The position numbers and the translations under genes were made by a program. The notes beneath the pieces are model-generated. The model made no database searches. It was not told the DNA's origin and worked only from the letters and a program-made list of their open reading frames with translations. Of a stretch of 24,491 bases of DNA, positions 7,382 to 14,711 are shown one piece after another. This DNA is from JAAYBQ01 sp035403465 (GTDB lineage Bacteria > Spirochaetota > UBA4802 > UBA5550): NCBI GenBank assembly GCA_035403465.1, contig DAONFG010000046.1:1-24491 (forward strand), written 5' to 3'. How positions within the stretch are numbered: the first letter of the stretch is position 1; each line of letters opens with the position of its first letter.

Positions 7382-8077
7382 ATGAAAACTATCGGTATAA
7401 TCGCAGGTCTCAGCTGGGAATCGAGCATTGAATACTACAGGCTTCTTAACATCAGGATCCAGTCAGCGCTGGGAGGAGTACATTCGGCAAAGATCATCAT
7501 GACATCGGTTGATTTCCAGGAATAATCGGACAACATGAAGGTCGGCCGCTGGGACATCATGGAAAAATCCCTTATTGCGGAATCAATGAAACTTAAATCC
7601 GCGGGAGCCGACGCCATTGCAATCGCCACTAATACCATGCATGTATTCGCAGATGCAATTGAAAGAAATACGGGGCTTCCGCTTATACATATTGCGGATG
7701 CAGCAGGTCAAGCTGTTAAATCCGACGCCATATCAAAGGCGGGACTGCTCGGGACAAAGTATTCCATGGAGAAGGATTTTTACAGGGCGCGCCTGGCCGG
7801 CATGTTCGGGATAGAAACAATAATTCCCGAAAGCGGTGACAGGGAGAGGATAAATAACCTGATACTGGATGAATTCTGCCGCGGGATATTTACAGAAAAA
7901 GCGAAATCATATTTTATAGAAATCATTTCCGGTCTCCAGTCAAGGGGCGCAGGGGGGATAATACTCGGATGTACGGAAATTCCTCTTGTAATCAGGCAGG
8001 ATGATGTAAGGATTAAATTGTACGATACGATGACACTTCATATTGATGCCATTGCGCAGTATATGATACAGGATTAA
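7382..8077 (+). pseudogene. YgeA-type amino-acid (Asp/Glu) racemase interrupted by an in-frame stop
   Basis: From the ATG at 7382 (GGAGG at 7372-7376) the frame encodes MKTIGIIAGLSWESSIEYY, typical of the Asp/Glu racemase family. It meets TAA at 7523-7525 (codon 48) and then continues in the same frame to 8077. The whole is 231 codons, the usual length. The active-site pair is Thr83 (ATNTMH) and Cys197 (LGCTEIP), counted through the stop. As I recall, E. coli YgeA has Thr83 and Cys197 at the same places. Everything but the single stop codon looks healthy, so this is a very recent nonsense mutation or a sequence error. The ATG at 7535 lacks a good ribosome binding site. The 3' end overlaps the convergent tetR gene by four bases. 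Confidence 0.8.
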
Positions 8078-8673
8078 TCAGCCTGCTGAACTTTACTTTC
8101 TGTAGTCCGGGCGCTGATCCCGAAGACCAGGCTGTGCAGTGCAAGGTTTATCTTTTCAGCAGCTTCGTTTTCAGACCTGCTGTACTTGGCAAAATGTATA
8201 ACCATCCCCTGGACCATCTGGTTAATAAATGCCGGGGTGACCGTGTTCCTTATAAAGCCGCTGTCTATGCCGCGCTGGAAAAAAAACAGTATGTCGTTTG
8301 AAAGTTTTTCGTTTTCACGAACAAGGTCCGCTTCAAGTTCAGGGAATTCATTAAGTATATCGCTGTAATTGTTAATGTAATTGTTCTTTAAAAGTTCAGG
8401 AATTGCAACTATAATCATTTCAAGGCTTTCCATGAAGCCTTCATTTTTCCGGATAATCTCAAAGAGCTTTTCCCTCATCGCATTAATATTATTATACGCG
8501 ACGTCCCGGATAAGCTGCTCCTTTGATGTGATTATCTTATACAGGGTCCTTTTGGTAATGCCCGAGGCCGCGGCCAGATCGTTCATATTCCAACCCTTGA
8601 TCCCGTAACGGGACATGAGGGTTTCGGCGCTTTTAAAGACCTTCTCTTCAGATGCTTTGCTTTTCGATTTCAT
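8074..8673 (-). CDS. TetR/AcrR-family transcriptional regulator
   Basis: This 199-residue protein has an N-terminal helix-turn-helix (about 10-57) with the family pattern: a GWNMNDLAAASGITKRTLYKI segment followed by the K-E-Q-L of SKEQLI. The all-helical C-terminal half is the ligand and dimer domain. The ligand is unknown. It diverges from the acyltransferase gene across about 350 bp, and a palindrome lies just upstream of its start. It may regulate itself and possibly that acyltransferase. The stop codons of this gene and the racemase overlap tail to tail. Confidence 0.88.
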   Translation of the reverse strand: MKSKSKASEEKVFKSAETLMSRYGIKGWNMNDLAAASGITKRTLYKIITSKEQLIRDVAYNNINAMREKLFEIIRKNEGFMESLEMIIVAIPELLKNNYINNYSDILNEFPELEADLVRENEKLSNDILFFFQRGIDSGFIRNTVTPAFINQMVQGMVIHFAKYSRSENEAAEKINLALHSLVFGISARTTESKVQQAD

Positions 8674-8675
8674 GC

Positions 8676-8693
8676 ACTGTTTCCGTAAACAGT
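8676..8693. promoter_or_regulatory. Palindrome at the tetR start, candidate operator
   Basis: A perfect inverted repeat ACTGTTT-CCGT-AAACAGT ends three bases before the tetR start codon and covers its weak ribosome binding site (GGAAA). Size and place suit autorepression by a TetR dimer. Confidence 0.5.
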
Positions 8694-9021
8694 AATCACG
8701 TACATGAGAGATTAATCAATTAAATTTTTTCCCGGTAACACAACCGTGATCAGCGGGGCATTATAACTTTAATATTTAAAGTTCCTATGACAGATTTTAG
8801 TGTTTCCAATAAACCAGAGTGTCATCTCTGCGAAAGCGGAGATCAACTTTGTCAGATTACATCGTTTATTGCTTTATCATTGAAAATAAATATTAAAACA
8901 TGGTTTTATCTGCAACTTTAAACCAGAGAAGTTGTTTATAGAGGTAAGTGTGTTAGTTATGTTTTCATTATCCGGAAACAGCCTGCTTTCACCACCCGAA
9001 AATATATACAAGGATATAATA
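8694..9021. other. Intergenic region between tetR and the acyltransferase, with two inverted repeats
   Basis: There is no gene here. A palindrome AACTTTAA-TAT-TTAAAGTT occupies 8765-8783. A tight stem with a GAAA loop, ATCTCTGC-GAAA-GCGGAGAT (one G-T pair), occupies 8824-8843; it resembles the dispersed GCGAAAGC hairpins of many genomes. The frame of the acyltransferase is open back to 8932, but this part does not read as protein. Confidence 0.5.
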
Positions 9022-9918
9022 ATGATTAAAAGTTTTTTTGCCGGTGTATTCGCGTGTGTTATATGCGCCATACTTTTTATAAATACTCTTTTCTGCGCAG
9101 CCCAGCTCTTCCCGCTTGCCATCATCAAGTTTATAATCCCGTTCAAGTGGTGGCATAAAATTATGACCATAATACTGATCAGGGTGGCTAACAACTGGGT
9201 TTTTGTTAACTCCATGTTTATCCACTATTGCTTCCCTGTTAAATGGAAAATAACAGGTCTTGAAAAACTCAAAAAAAATGACTGGTACCTGGTCATTTCC
9301 AATCACCAGTCGTGGATTGATATAATAATCAGCCAGAAAGTCCTTTACGGCAGGATTCCCTACATCAAGTTCTTCCTTAAAAAAGAATTGATATGGGTTC
9401 CGATTATGGGACCTGCATGGTGGGCGCTCGACTTTCCCTTCATGAAAAGATACACGAAAGAGGAGATCGCAAAAAATCCAAAACTCAAGGGTAAAGACAT
9501 CGAGATCACCAGGAAGGCATGTGAAAAATTCAAGACCTCACCTGTTGCCATAATGACATTCCCGGAGGGGACCCGTTTTACGAAAGAGAAACACGACAGG
9601 CAGAAATCACCTTATAAGCACCTGCTCAAGCCGAAGGCCGGCGGTGTCTCATTCACCATATCATCAATGGGGGATCACCTGCACAAAATGCTTAACCTGA
9701 CAATAGTGTATCCCGAAGGTCCCGCGTCGCTGTGGGATTTCCTCTGCAGAAGGGTCAGGAGCGTTGATGTTTTTGTAGAAACTATAACTATCCCGGGACA
9801 TTTTGTTAAGGCAGACATCGAGGACCCGAAATTCAAAAAGGAATTCGCTGAGTGGCTTAACAAAATCTGGAGCAAAAAAGATCAGATGATTGATAAATAT
9901 ACCGGGGATACAAAATAA
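9022..9918 (+). CDS. 1-acylglycerol-3-phosphate acyltransferase-family protein (YihG-like)
   Basis: This 298-residue membrane acyltransferase of the PlsC/LPLAT family has a hydrophobic N-terminal segment (about 5-40). The catalytic NHQSWID motif (H95, D100) and the FPEGTR phosphate-binding motif (180-185) follow. Length and the blocks PYIKFFLKKEL and GPAWWALDFPFMKR are closest to E. coli YihG and related lysophospholipid acyltransferases. The likely role is acyl transfer to lysophosphatidic acid or another lysolipid at the inner membrane. I chose the ATG at 9022 because AAGGATA precedes it at proper spacing and the hydrophobic helix begins there. An upstream ATG at 8932 is less convincing. 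Confidence 0.85.
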   Translation: MIKSFFAGVFACVICAILFINTLFCAAQLFPLAIIKFIIPFKWWHKIMTIILIRVANNWVFVNSMFIHYCFPVKWKITGLEKLKKNDWYLVISNHQSWIDIIISQKVLYGRIPYIKFFLKKELIWVPIMGPAWWALDFPFMKRYTKEEIAKNPKLKGKDIEITRKACEKFKTSPVAIMTFPEGTRFTKEKHDRQKSPYKHLLKPKAGGVSFTISSMGDHLHKMLNLTIVYPEGPASLWDFLCRRVRSVDVFVETITIPGHFVKADIEDPKFKKEFAEWLNKIWSKKDQMIDKYTGDTK

Positions 9919-9949
9919 TCCCTTTATATGGGATTGTCTAAAAAGACAC

Positions 9950-10086
9950 TGTCATTGCAAGATGCTCAGCACCGTGGCAATCTGTATTTTATCAATAGTG
10001 TTTAATGTTGAATTTTAATGATACATGACACTATGTGGGCACTAAAACAGATCGCCACGTCGACCCCCGGTATCCTTGTGATGACA
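9950..10086. repeat. Imperfect 137-bp palindrome, REP/MITE-like
   Basis: The left arm starts TGTCATTGCAAG and holds CGTGGCAATCTGT (9973-9985). The right arm holds ACAGATCGCCACG (10047-10059) and ends CTTGTGATGACA. Inside them lie ATAGTGT (9995-10001) and ACACTAT (10028-10034). The ends resemble the widespread dispersed element whose edges read GTCATTGCGAG and CGTGGCAATCT. No gene is present. Confidence 0.6.
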
Positions 10087-10174
10087 TTTAATACATTTCA
10101 GACTATCACTGTATATCCTGGAAAGATACCGGTACTTCACAAAAGGCCTGACTAAAAAGGCAAACCTCAGCTTA

Positions 10175-10230
10175 TAATGTTACTTCTGTATCACCCCCTT
10201 CTACAAGGGAATGGCACAGAAGTAACATTA
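10175..10230. repeat. Perfect 15-bp inverted repeat with nested stem
   Basis: TAATGTTACTTCTGT (10175-10189) is matched exactly by ACAGAAGTAACATTA (10216-10230). Within the 26-base loop, CCCTT (10196-10200) pairs with AAGGG (10205-10209). No T-run follows, so this is not a typical intrinsic terminator. The rest of the gap up to 10383 shows nothing else beyond the cysM leader. Confidence 0.75.
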
Positions 10231-10383
10231 AATCCGTTTATCAATTAAATACCAGGTCCATGTAAAATAAATCCGGCAGTACATATTTTTTCTTGCATTC
10301 CCCGCACCCCGCAGAATATTACAACCAGTAACAGCAGGAAACCGCACTTTACAGTTTCACTTAAAATTTATGCGAGGCCGGCA

Positions 10384-11301
10384 ATGAGTCTAGTAAACGC
10401 CATAGGGAACACACCGCTTGTTGAGATTATGAACCTCTGGGATTCAGGGAAGACCGGGGTGAGGATTCTGGCCAAGCTCGAGGGTTCCAATCCCGGCGGA
10501 TCGGTCAAGGACAGGCCGGCCTACTACATGATCAGGGCGGCGATAGCATCCGGTGAACTTACAAAAGAGAAGACGATACTTGAACCCACTTCGGGCAACA
10601 CCGGCATAGGGCTTGCCATGATAGCCGCGGCAATGGGCTACAGGATCAAACTCACGATGCCGGCCTGTGTGAGCGATGAGCGGAGGGCCATACTGGGCGC
10701 CCTTGGAGCAGAACTTGAGATCACTCCCGGCTGCGCCCGCACTGACGGCGCCATAGTCCGCGCCCACCATATACTTGAAGGAATGCCCGAAAAATACTAC
10801 ATGCCCAACCAGTTCGCAAATGATGCGAACTGGAAGTCCCACTACGAAACAACTGCGCCGGAAATTGTGCGCGACACGCAAGGTGAAGTCGACCTGTTTG
10901 TTGCCGGCATGGGCACAACCGGAACCCTCATGGGATGCTCCCGCTATTTCAGGGAACATCACCAGCGCACAAAGGTCACCGGGATCGAACCTGCCCTGAA
11001 TCACAGGATCCAGGGGCTTAAGAACATGGGTGAATCAATAGTTCCCGAAATCTACAAGCCTGAACTTCTTGATAACAGGTTAATGTGCAGCGACGAGGAT
11101 GCCTTTGAAACTGTGCGTGACCTGGCCACTCGCGAAGGGCTGTTCTGCGGCATCTCGAGCGGTGCCGCCCTCTGGGGGGCAATACAGGCAGCGCGTGACC
11201 TGCCGCGCGGTTCCACTGTTGTTGTACTCTTCCCTGACCGCGGCGACAGGTACCTTTCAACAGAGACATACAGGTCAGTCTGCGCGATCTGCCCTCCGTA
11301 G
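10384..11301 (+). CDS. cysM: Cysteine synthase, CysM-type (O-acetylserine sulfhydrylase B)
   Basis: This 305-residue fold-type II PLP enzyme makes cysteine from O-acetylserine and sulfide, or thiosulfate in the CysM branch. K42 in NPGGSVKDRP is the Schiff-base lysine, PTSGNTG (68-74) binds substrate, and GMGTTGT binds the PLP phosphate. The signature FPDRGDRYLST near the end and the NPGGS loop place it with CysM rather than CysK. A GAGG lies shortly before the ATG. It is separate from the second cysteine synthase (13101-14030) and has no sign of the palindromic operator found before metY. The C-terminus is CAICPP. Confidence 0.9.
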   Translation: MSLVNAIGNTPLVEIMNLWDSGKTGVRILAKLEGSNPGGSVKDRPAYYMIRAAIASGELTKEKTILEPTSGNTGIGLAMIAAAMGYRIKLTMPACVSDERRAILGALGAELEITPGCARTDGAIVRAHHILEGMPEKYYMPNQFANDANWKSHYETTAPEIVRDTQGEVDLFVAGMGTTGTLMGCSRYFREHHQRTKVTGIEPALNHRIQGLKNMGESIVPEIYKPELLDNRLMCSDEDAFETVRDLATREGLFCGISSGAALWGAIQAARDLPRGSTVVVLFPDRGDRYLSTETYRSVCAICPP

Positions 11302-11317
11302 GATGGGCAGACCAGGG

Positions 11318-11455
11318 TCATCCTGCGGTAATCCTGCCGTCGGAAAGTTTTATCACGCGTGAAGTATTCCTGATGCACTCCGCACTGTGAGAGACCATTA
11401 TTATGGTCATGCCCGCCGAGTTCAGTTCCCTGAAAAGTCCCATATAATGTGTCAT
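11318..11455 (-). pseudogene. Remnant of an ABC-transporter ATPase (MacB/LolD type), C-terminal end only
   Basis: The minus strand reads HYMGLFRELNSAGMTIIMVS, then HSAECIRNTSRVIKLSDGRI and a stop at 11318. This is the segment from just after the D-loop through the switch histidine (MVSH) to the RVIxLxDGRI end of LolD/MacB-like ATP-binding proteins. The Walker A, signature and Walker B regions are absent; sequence upstream of 11455 bears no resemblance to them. About 45 codons of a normal 220 or more remain. It lies tail to tail with cysM, 16 bases away. Confidence 0.75.
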
Positions 11456-11710
11456 TTGCATCTGAGTCCCCCTTTCATTACTAGTTAAATTATTAAATTA
11501 GCAGCAATTAAAGAGGGATATTACAGGGAAACTGATTTTTCCCCAGATCCTGGATCAGGGGGTCAGAGCCTATGATGTGATGTATGATGGAAATAATCAG
11601 GATATGTGGATCAGAACAATTTTACTGATTTTCTGCGAATCAGGGTCAGAGCCCCTGAAATATAAAAATATAAAAAAATTTTTATTATTATTAAAAAAAT
11701 CACTTTTTCA
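11456..11710. other. Non-coding stretch with a repeated GGTCAGAGCC motif
   Basis: No gene is recognised. The motif GGTCAGAGCC occurs at 11561-11570 and again at 11644-11653, each time preceded by ATCAGG. The second copy can fold with the following CCCCTGA. The stretch then turns into a long A/T-rich run before the metY promoter. It replaces the missing part of the ABC ATPase gene. Confidence 0.45.
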
Positions 11711-11776
11711 TTGACAAAAGCATGCCGGTATTCTAATTACTACTAAATCAATAGTAATACTAGTAATTAGAATACC
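11711..11776 (+). promoter_or_regulatory. metY-cysK promoter with 50-bp palindromic operator
   Basis: TTGACA (11711-11716) precedes a perfect inverted repeat with 16-bp arms, GGTATTCTAATTACTA (11727-11742) and TAGTAATTAGAATACC (11761-11776). The 18-base centre contains another TAGTAAT (11752-11758), so three half-sites are present. The palindrome covers the place where a -10 would be; I cannot assign one confidently. The core resembles sites before rrf2 and before the DUF2325-pdxST operon. Confidence 0.75.
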
Positions 11777-11797
11777 GTAACACCATCGGAGGAAAAT

Positions 11798-13096
11798 ATG
11801 AGCAAAATTGATGCACAACTAAAAAGGGAATCTTTAGCACTCCACGCAGGACAGGAAGCAGATCCAACTACTGGTTCAAGAGCAGTACCGATATATCAGA
11901 CTGCATCATACCAGTTCAACAGTACTGACCATGCGGCCGCGCTTTTCGGGCTTACGGAATTTGGTAACATCTACACTCGCCTGATGAATCCAACAACAGA
12001 TGTTCTGGAGAAAAGAGTCGCGGCACTTGATGGCGGGGTAGGCGCCCTTGCTGTGGCGAGCGGACAATCCGCAATCAGTCTTTCTATTCTTAACATCGCA
12101 CAAAATGGAGATGAGATTGTTTCAGCCGATAACCTTTATGGAGGCACTTACAACCTTTTCCATAATACTTTCGCCAAATTCGGGATTAAGGTAAATTTTG
12201 TTAAATCGAATGACCTGGATGCAATTGAAAAGGCTATCACGCCGAAAACCAAGGCCGTATATGCTGAATCAATCGGCAATCCGAAACTCGATGTGGCAAA
12301 CCTTGAGGCTATATCAGCGATAGCTCATAAACACGGGATACCGTTTATTCTGGATAATACTGTCTCACCATATTTATTAAGACCTTTTGATCACGGTGTT
12401 GATATAATAGTATACTCTGCGACAAAGTTTCTCGGCGGGCATGGTACTACACTCGGCGGAATCATTGTTGATTCAGGAAAGTTCGACTGGAGCAGCGGGA
12501 AGTTCCCTCTTATATCAGATCCGGAACCCAGCTATCATGGGCTTCAGTTTATTGAAGCGCTGAAACCAATAGGCAATATCGCATATATACTGAAAGCGAG
12601 GGTAACCCTGCTGCGTGATCTGGGACCTGCGCTTTCACCATTCAGCGCTTTCCTTCTTCTCCAGGGTATTGAAACCCTGCATCTCAGGATGCCCAGGCAT
12701 TCTGAAAACGCCCTTGCCGTGGCCAGGCATCTTGAGAAACATCAATCTGTTGCATGGGTGGCATATCCCGGACTTGAAAAAAGTCCTGATAAAAAGCTAG
12801 CCGACAAGTACCTGAAAGACGGCGCGGGCGGCATACTGGGTTTTGGAATAAAAGGGGGAGCCGAGGCAGGGAAGAAATTCATCAACTCCCTGCAGCTTAT
12901 ATCTCATCTTGCGAATGTCGGCGACGCAAAGTCCCTTGCCATTCACCCTGCAAGTACAACGCACCAGCAGCTTTCACACGAAGAACAGGCTGCGACAGGC
13001 GTATCACCGGACTTCATAAGACTTTCGATAGGGATCGAACATATAGATGATATACTGGCCGATATAGACCAGGCGCTTGATAAAGCGGTGAGGTAA
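11798..13096 (+). CDS. metY: O-acetylhomoserine sulfhydrylase
   Basis: This 432-residue PLP enzyme of the Cys/Met metabolism family makes homocysteine directly from O-acetylhomoserine and sulfide. Features are LALHAGQEADPTTGSRAVPI at the N-terminus, the YTRLMNPT substrate/phosphate loop, and K210 in SATKFLGGHG as the PLP lysine. Length and the N-terminal motif separate MetY from the shorter cystathionine synthases. GGAGG lies five bases before the ATG. Four bases separate it from cysK, so the two form an operon under the palindromic operator. Some members also use O-acetylserine. Confidence 0.93.
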   Translation: MSKIDAQLKRESLALHAGQEADPTTGSRAVPIYQTASYQFNSTDHAAALFGLTEFGNIYTRLMNPTTDVLEKRVAALDGGVGALAVASGQSAISLSILNIAQNGDEIVSADNLYGGTYNLFHNTFAKFGIKVNFVKSNDLDAIEKAITPKTKAVYAESIGNPKLDVANLEAISAIAHKHGIPFILDNTVSPYLLRPFDHGVDIIVYSATKFLGGHGTTLGGIIVDSGKFDWSSGKFPLISDPEPSYHGLQFIEALKPIGNIAYILKARVTLLRDLGPALSPFSAFLLLQGIETLHLRMPRHSENALAVARHLEKHQSVAWVAYPGLEKSPDKKLADKYLKDGAGGILGFGIKGGAEAGKKFINSLQLISHLANVGDAKSLAIHPASTTHQQLSHEEQAATGVSPDFIRLSIGIEHIDDILADIDQALDKAVR

Positions 13097-13100
13097 CAAT

Positions 13101-14030
13101 ATGGCACGAATATTCGATGATATTACAAAAACAGTCGGCAACACTCCCCTTGTAAGGATAAACAAACTCAACACCACGAAGGGAGTGACCCTCCTTGCAA
13201 AGGTTGAATCATTCAACCCGCTTTCAAGCGTGAAGGACAGGATAGGTGTAGCACTTATCGAAGCTGCCGAGAGGGATGGACTAATAAAAGATGGGACAAC
13301 AATAATTGAACCCACAAGCGGCAACACCGGGATTGCCCTTGCGTTTGTAAGCGCGGCTAAAGGGTACAAGCTTATACTTACAATGCCCGAAACATTCAGC
13401 GCCGAGAGGAGGCAGCTGCTCAGGATTCTGGGAGCTGAACTGGTACTCACCGATGGAAGCAAAGGAATGAAGGGGGCGATTGCAAAGGCCGAAGAACTGC
13501 ACAAGGAAATTCCGGATTCATTTATTCCACAGCAGTTTAATAATCCGGCAAACCCGGAAATTCACAGAAAAACCACGGCTGAAGAGATTTGGAAGGATAC
13601 AGATGGTGCAGTTGACATCGTTATAGCCGGTGTCGGTACAGGTGGCACAATTACCGGTATTGCCGAAGTGCTGAAAAAACGCAAGCCGTCAGTTAAAGCA
13701 ATCGCTGTTGAACCTGAAGATTCCCCTGTGCTTTCAGGAGGAGCACCCGGCCCGCATAAAATCCAGGGGATTGGCGCTGGTTTTGTCCCGGAAGTCTTCA
13801 ATAAAGATATAATTGATGAAATAATCACAGTTGCGCATGTTGACGCTGGAAATACAGCAAGAAGCCTTGCGAAGCAGGAGGGTATCCTGATAGGAATTTC
13901 CGGAGGTGCGGCTCTTTTTGCAGCGCTAAAAGTTGCTAAACGGAAGGATTCTGAAGGGAAAACTATTGTAGTTATCCTTCCAGATACAGGTGAAAGATAC
14001 CTTTCAACCTGGCTTTTTGAACAGCAGTAA
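13101..14030 (+). CDS. cysK: Cysteine synthase A (O-acetylserine sulfhydrylase)
   Basis: This 309-residue fold-type II PLP enzyme makes cysteine from O-acetylserine and sulfide. K45 in SSVKDRI is the Schiff-base lysine, PTSGNTG (71-77) binds the substrate carboxylate, and GTGGT (179-183) binds the cofactor phosphate. GISGGAA and LPDTGERYLST near the end are typical CysK. A GAGGT ribosome binding site overlaps the end of metY, so the genes are translationally close. Together metY and cysK capture sulfide into both homocysteine and cysteine. It is the second cysteine synthase in the window. Confidence 0.94.
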   Translation: MARIFDDITKTVGNTPLVRINKLNTTKGVTLLAKVESFNPLSSVKDRIGVALIEAAERDGLIKDGTTIIEPTSGNTGIALAFVSAAKGYKLILTMPETFSAERRQLLRILGAELVLTDGSKGMKGAIAKAEELHKEIPDSFIPQQFNNPANPEIHRKTTAEEIWKDTDGAVDIVIAGVGTGGTITGIAEVLKKRKPSVKAIAVEPEDSPVLSGGAPGPHKIQGIGAGFVPEVFNKDIIDEIITVAHVDAGNTARSLAKQEGILIGISGGAALFAALKVAKRKDSEGKTIVVILPDTGERYLSTWLFEQQ

Positions 14031-14059
14031 TATTTACTGTAACTTTTCACGAAGAATTC

Positions 14060-14106
14060 TTGACAAATATACTACCAATTCCATTGAATTGATAGTATAT
14101 TTGTCA
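14060..14106 (+). promoter_or_regulatory. Palindromic operator upstream of the Rrf2 gene
   Basis: TTGACA (14060-14065) merges into a 46-bp inverted repeat with 21-bp arms (14061-14081 and 14086-14106) that differ at one position. The arms begin TGACAAATATACTA and end CAATTC. The inner part, ATACTACCAATTC, matches the metY and DUF2325 sites at most bases. Position just before rrf2 suggests autoregulation. Confidence 0.72.
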
Positions 14107-14128
14107 TTTGAATTTTAAGGAGTAAATT

Positions 14129-14578
14129 ATGCGGCTTTCAACACGTTCCAGATATGGGGTAAGGCTGATGCTCTCCCTGGCAATGAATGACAGGAAAAGC
14201 CCGATTTTTCTGAAGGATATAGCTCACGCCGAGGAGATATCGGAAAAATACCTGAGCCAGATAATTATACCTCTCAAGGCTAAAGGACTTGTTACAACAT
14301 TCAGGGGAGCTCACGGCGGCTACCTTCTGAGCAGGCCTGCTTCGGAAATAACACTACGGGATATTATTGAACCGCTTGAAGGCGACCTGTCTCTTGTTGA
14401 CTGCGTTAATAATCCAACTATTTGTGACCGGTCAAATGCCTGTGCGACACGCGAGGTCTGGGATGAGATGAGTTCTCTCCTGCTGGATTTTATGGATACA
14501 TTCACCCTGGAAGATCTTATTAAAAAATCAAAAAAATTCCGGAAGAACGACCTTTCAGGCGGGGACTTTAATATTTGA
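14129..14578 (+). CDS. Rrf2-family regulator with IscR-like cysteines
   Basis: This 149-residue protein has an N-terminal winged helix: MRLSTRSRYGVRLML and ISEKYLSQIIIPLKAKGLV, then the RGAHGGYLL wing. C92, C99 and C105 follow in a loop, almost the same spacing as the [2Fe-2S] ligands of E. coli IscR (C92, C98, C104). It probably senses Fe-S status or thiols and binds the palindromes described here. AAGGAG precedes the ATG. It lies between metY-cysK and the mnmA-like operon, the usual place for a local sulfur regulator such as IscR or CymR. It differs from CymR in having the cysteines. Confidence 0.9.
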   Translation: MRLSTRSRYGVRLMLSLAMNDRKSPIFLKDIAHAEEISEKYLSQIIIPLKAKGLVTTFRGAHGGYLLSRPASEITLRDIIEPLEGDLSLVDCVNNPTICDRSNACATREVWDEMSSLLLDFMDTFTLEDLIKKSKKFRKNDLSGGDFNI

Positions 14579-14711
14579 TTACGGCAGACACGAACGTCCT
14601 GATACAAATAACGCGTTAAAGATATTGAATAACTGTCATGTATATCCGGTTCAACAATCCCAGGGATTACTCTTCCACAGGAAATACTTTTAACTTTTTG
14701 GATGCAAAAAA

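Noticed and set aside
7535..8077. Separate downstream gene starting at the ATG at 7535
   Set aside because: It is in the same frame as the upstream piece and begins inside the racemase fold; the ribosome binding site is poor. It is the second half of the interrupted gene.
10444..11004. 186-residue open frame antisense to cysM
   Set aside because: It lies wholly opposite a strongly conserved gene and resembles no protein family.
11727..11776. Intrinsic terminator before metY
   Set aside because: The inverted repeat is A/T-rich, follows TTGACA and lies just before a ribosome binding site. An operator fits better.
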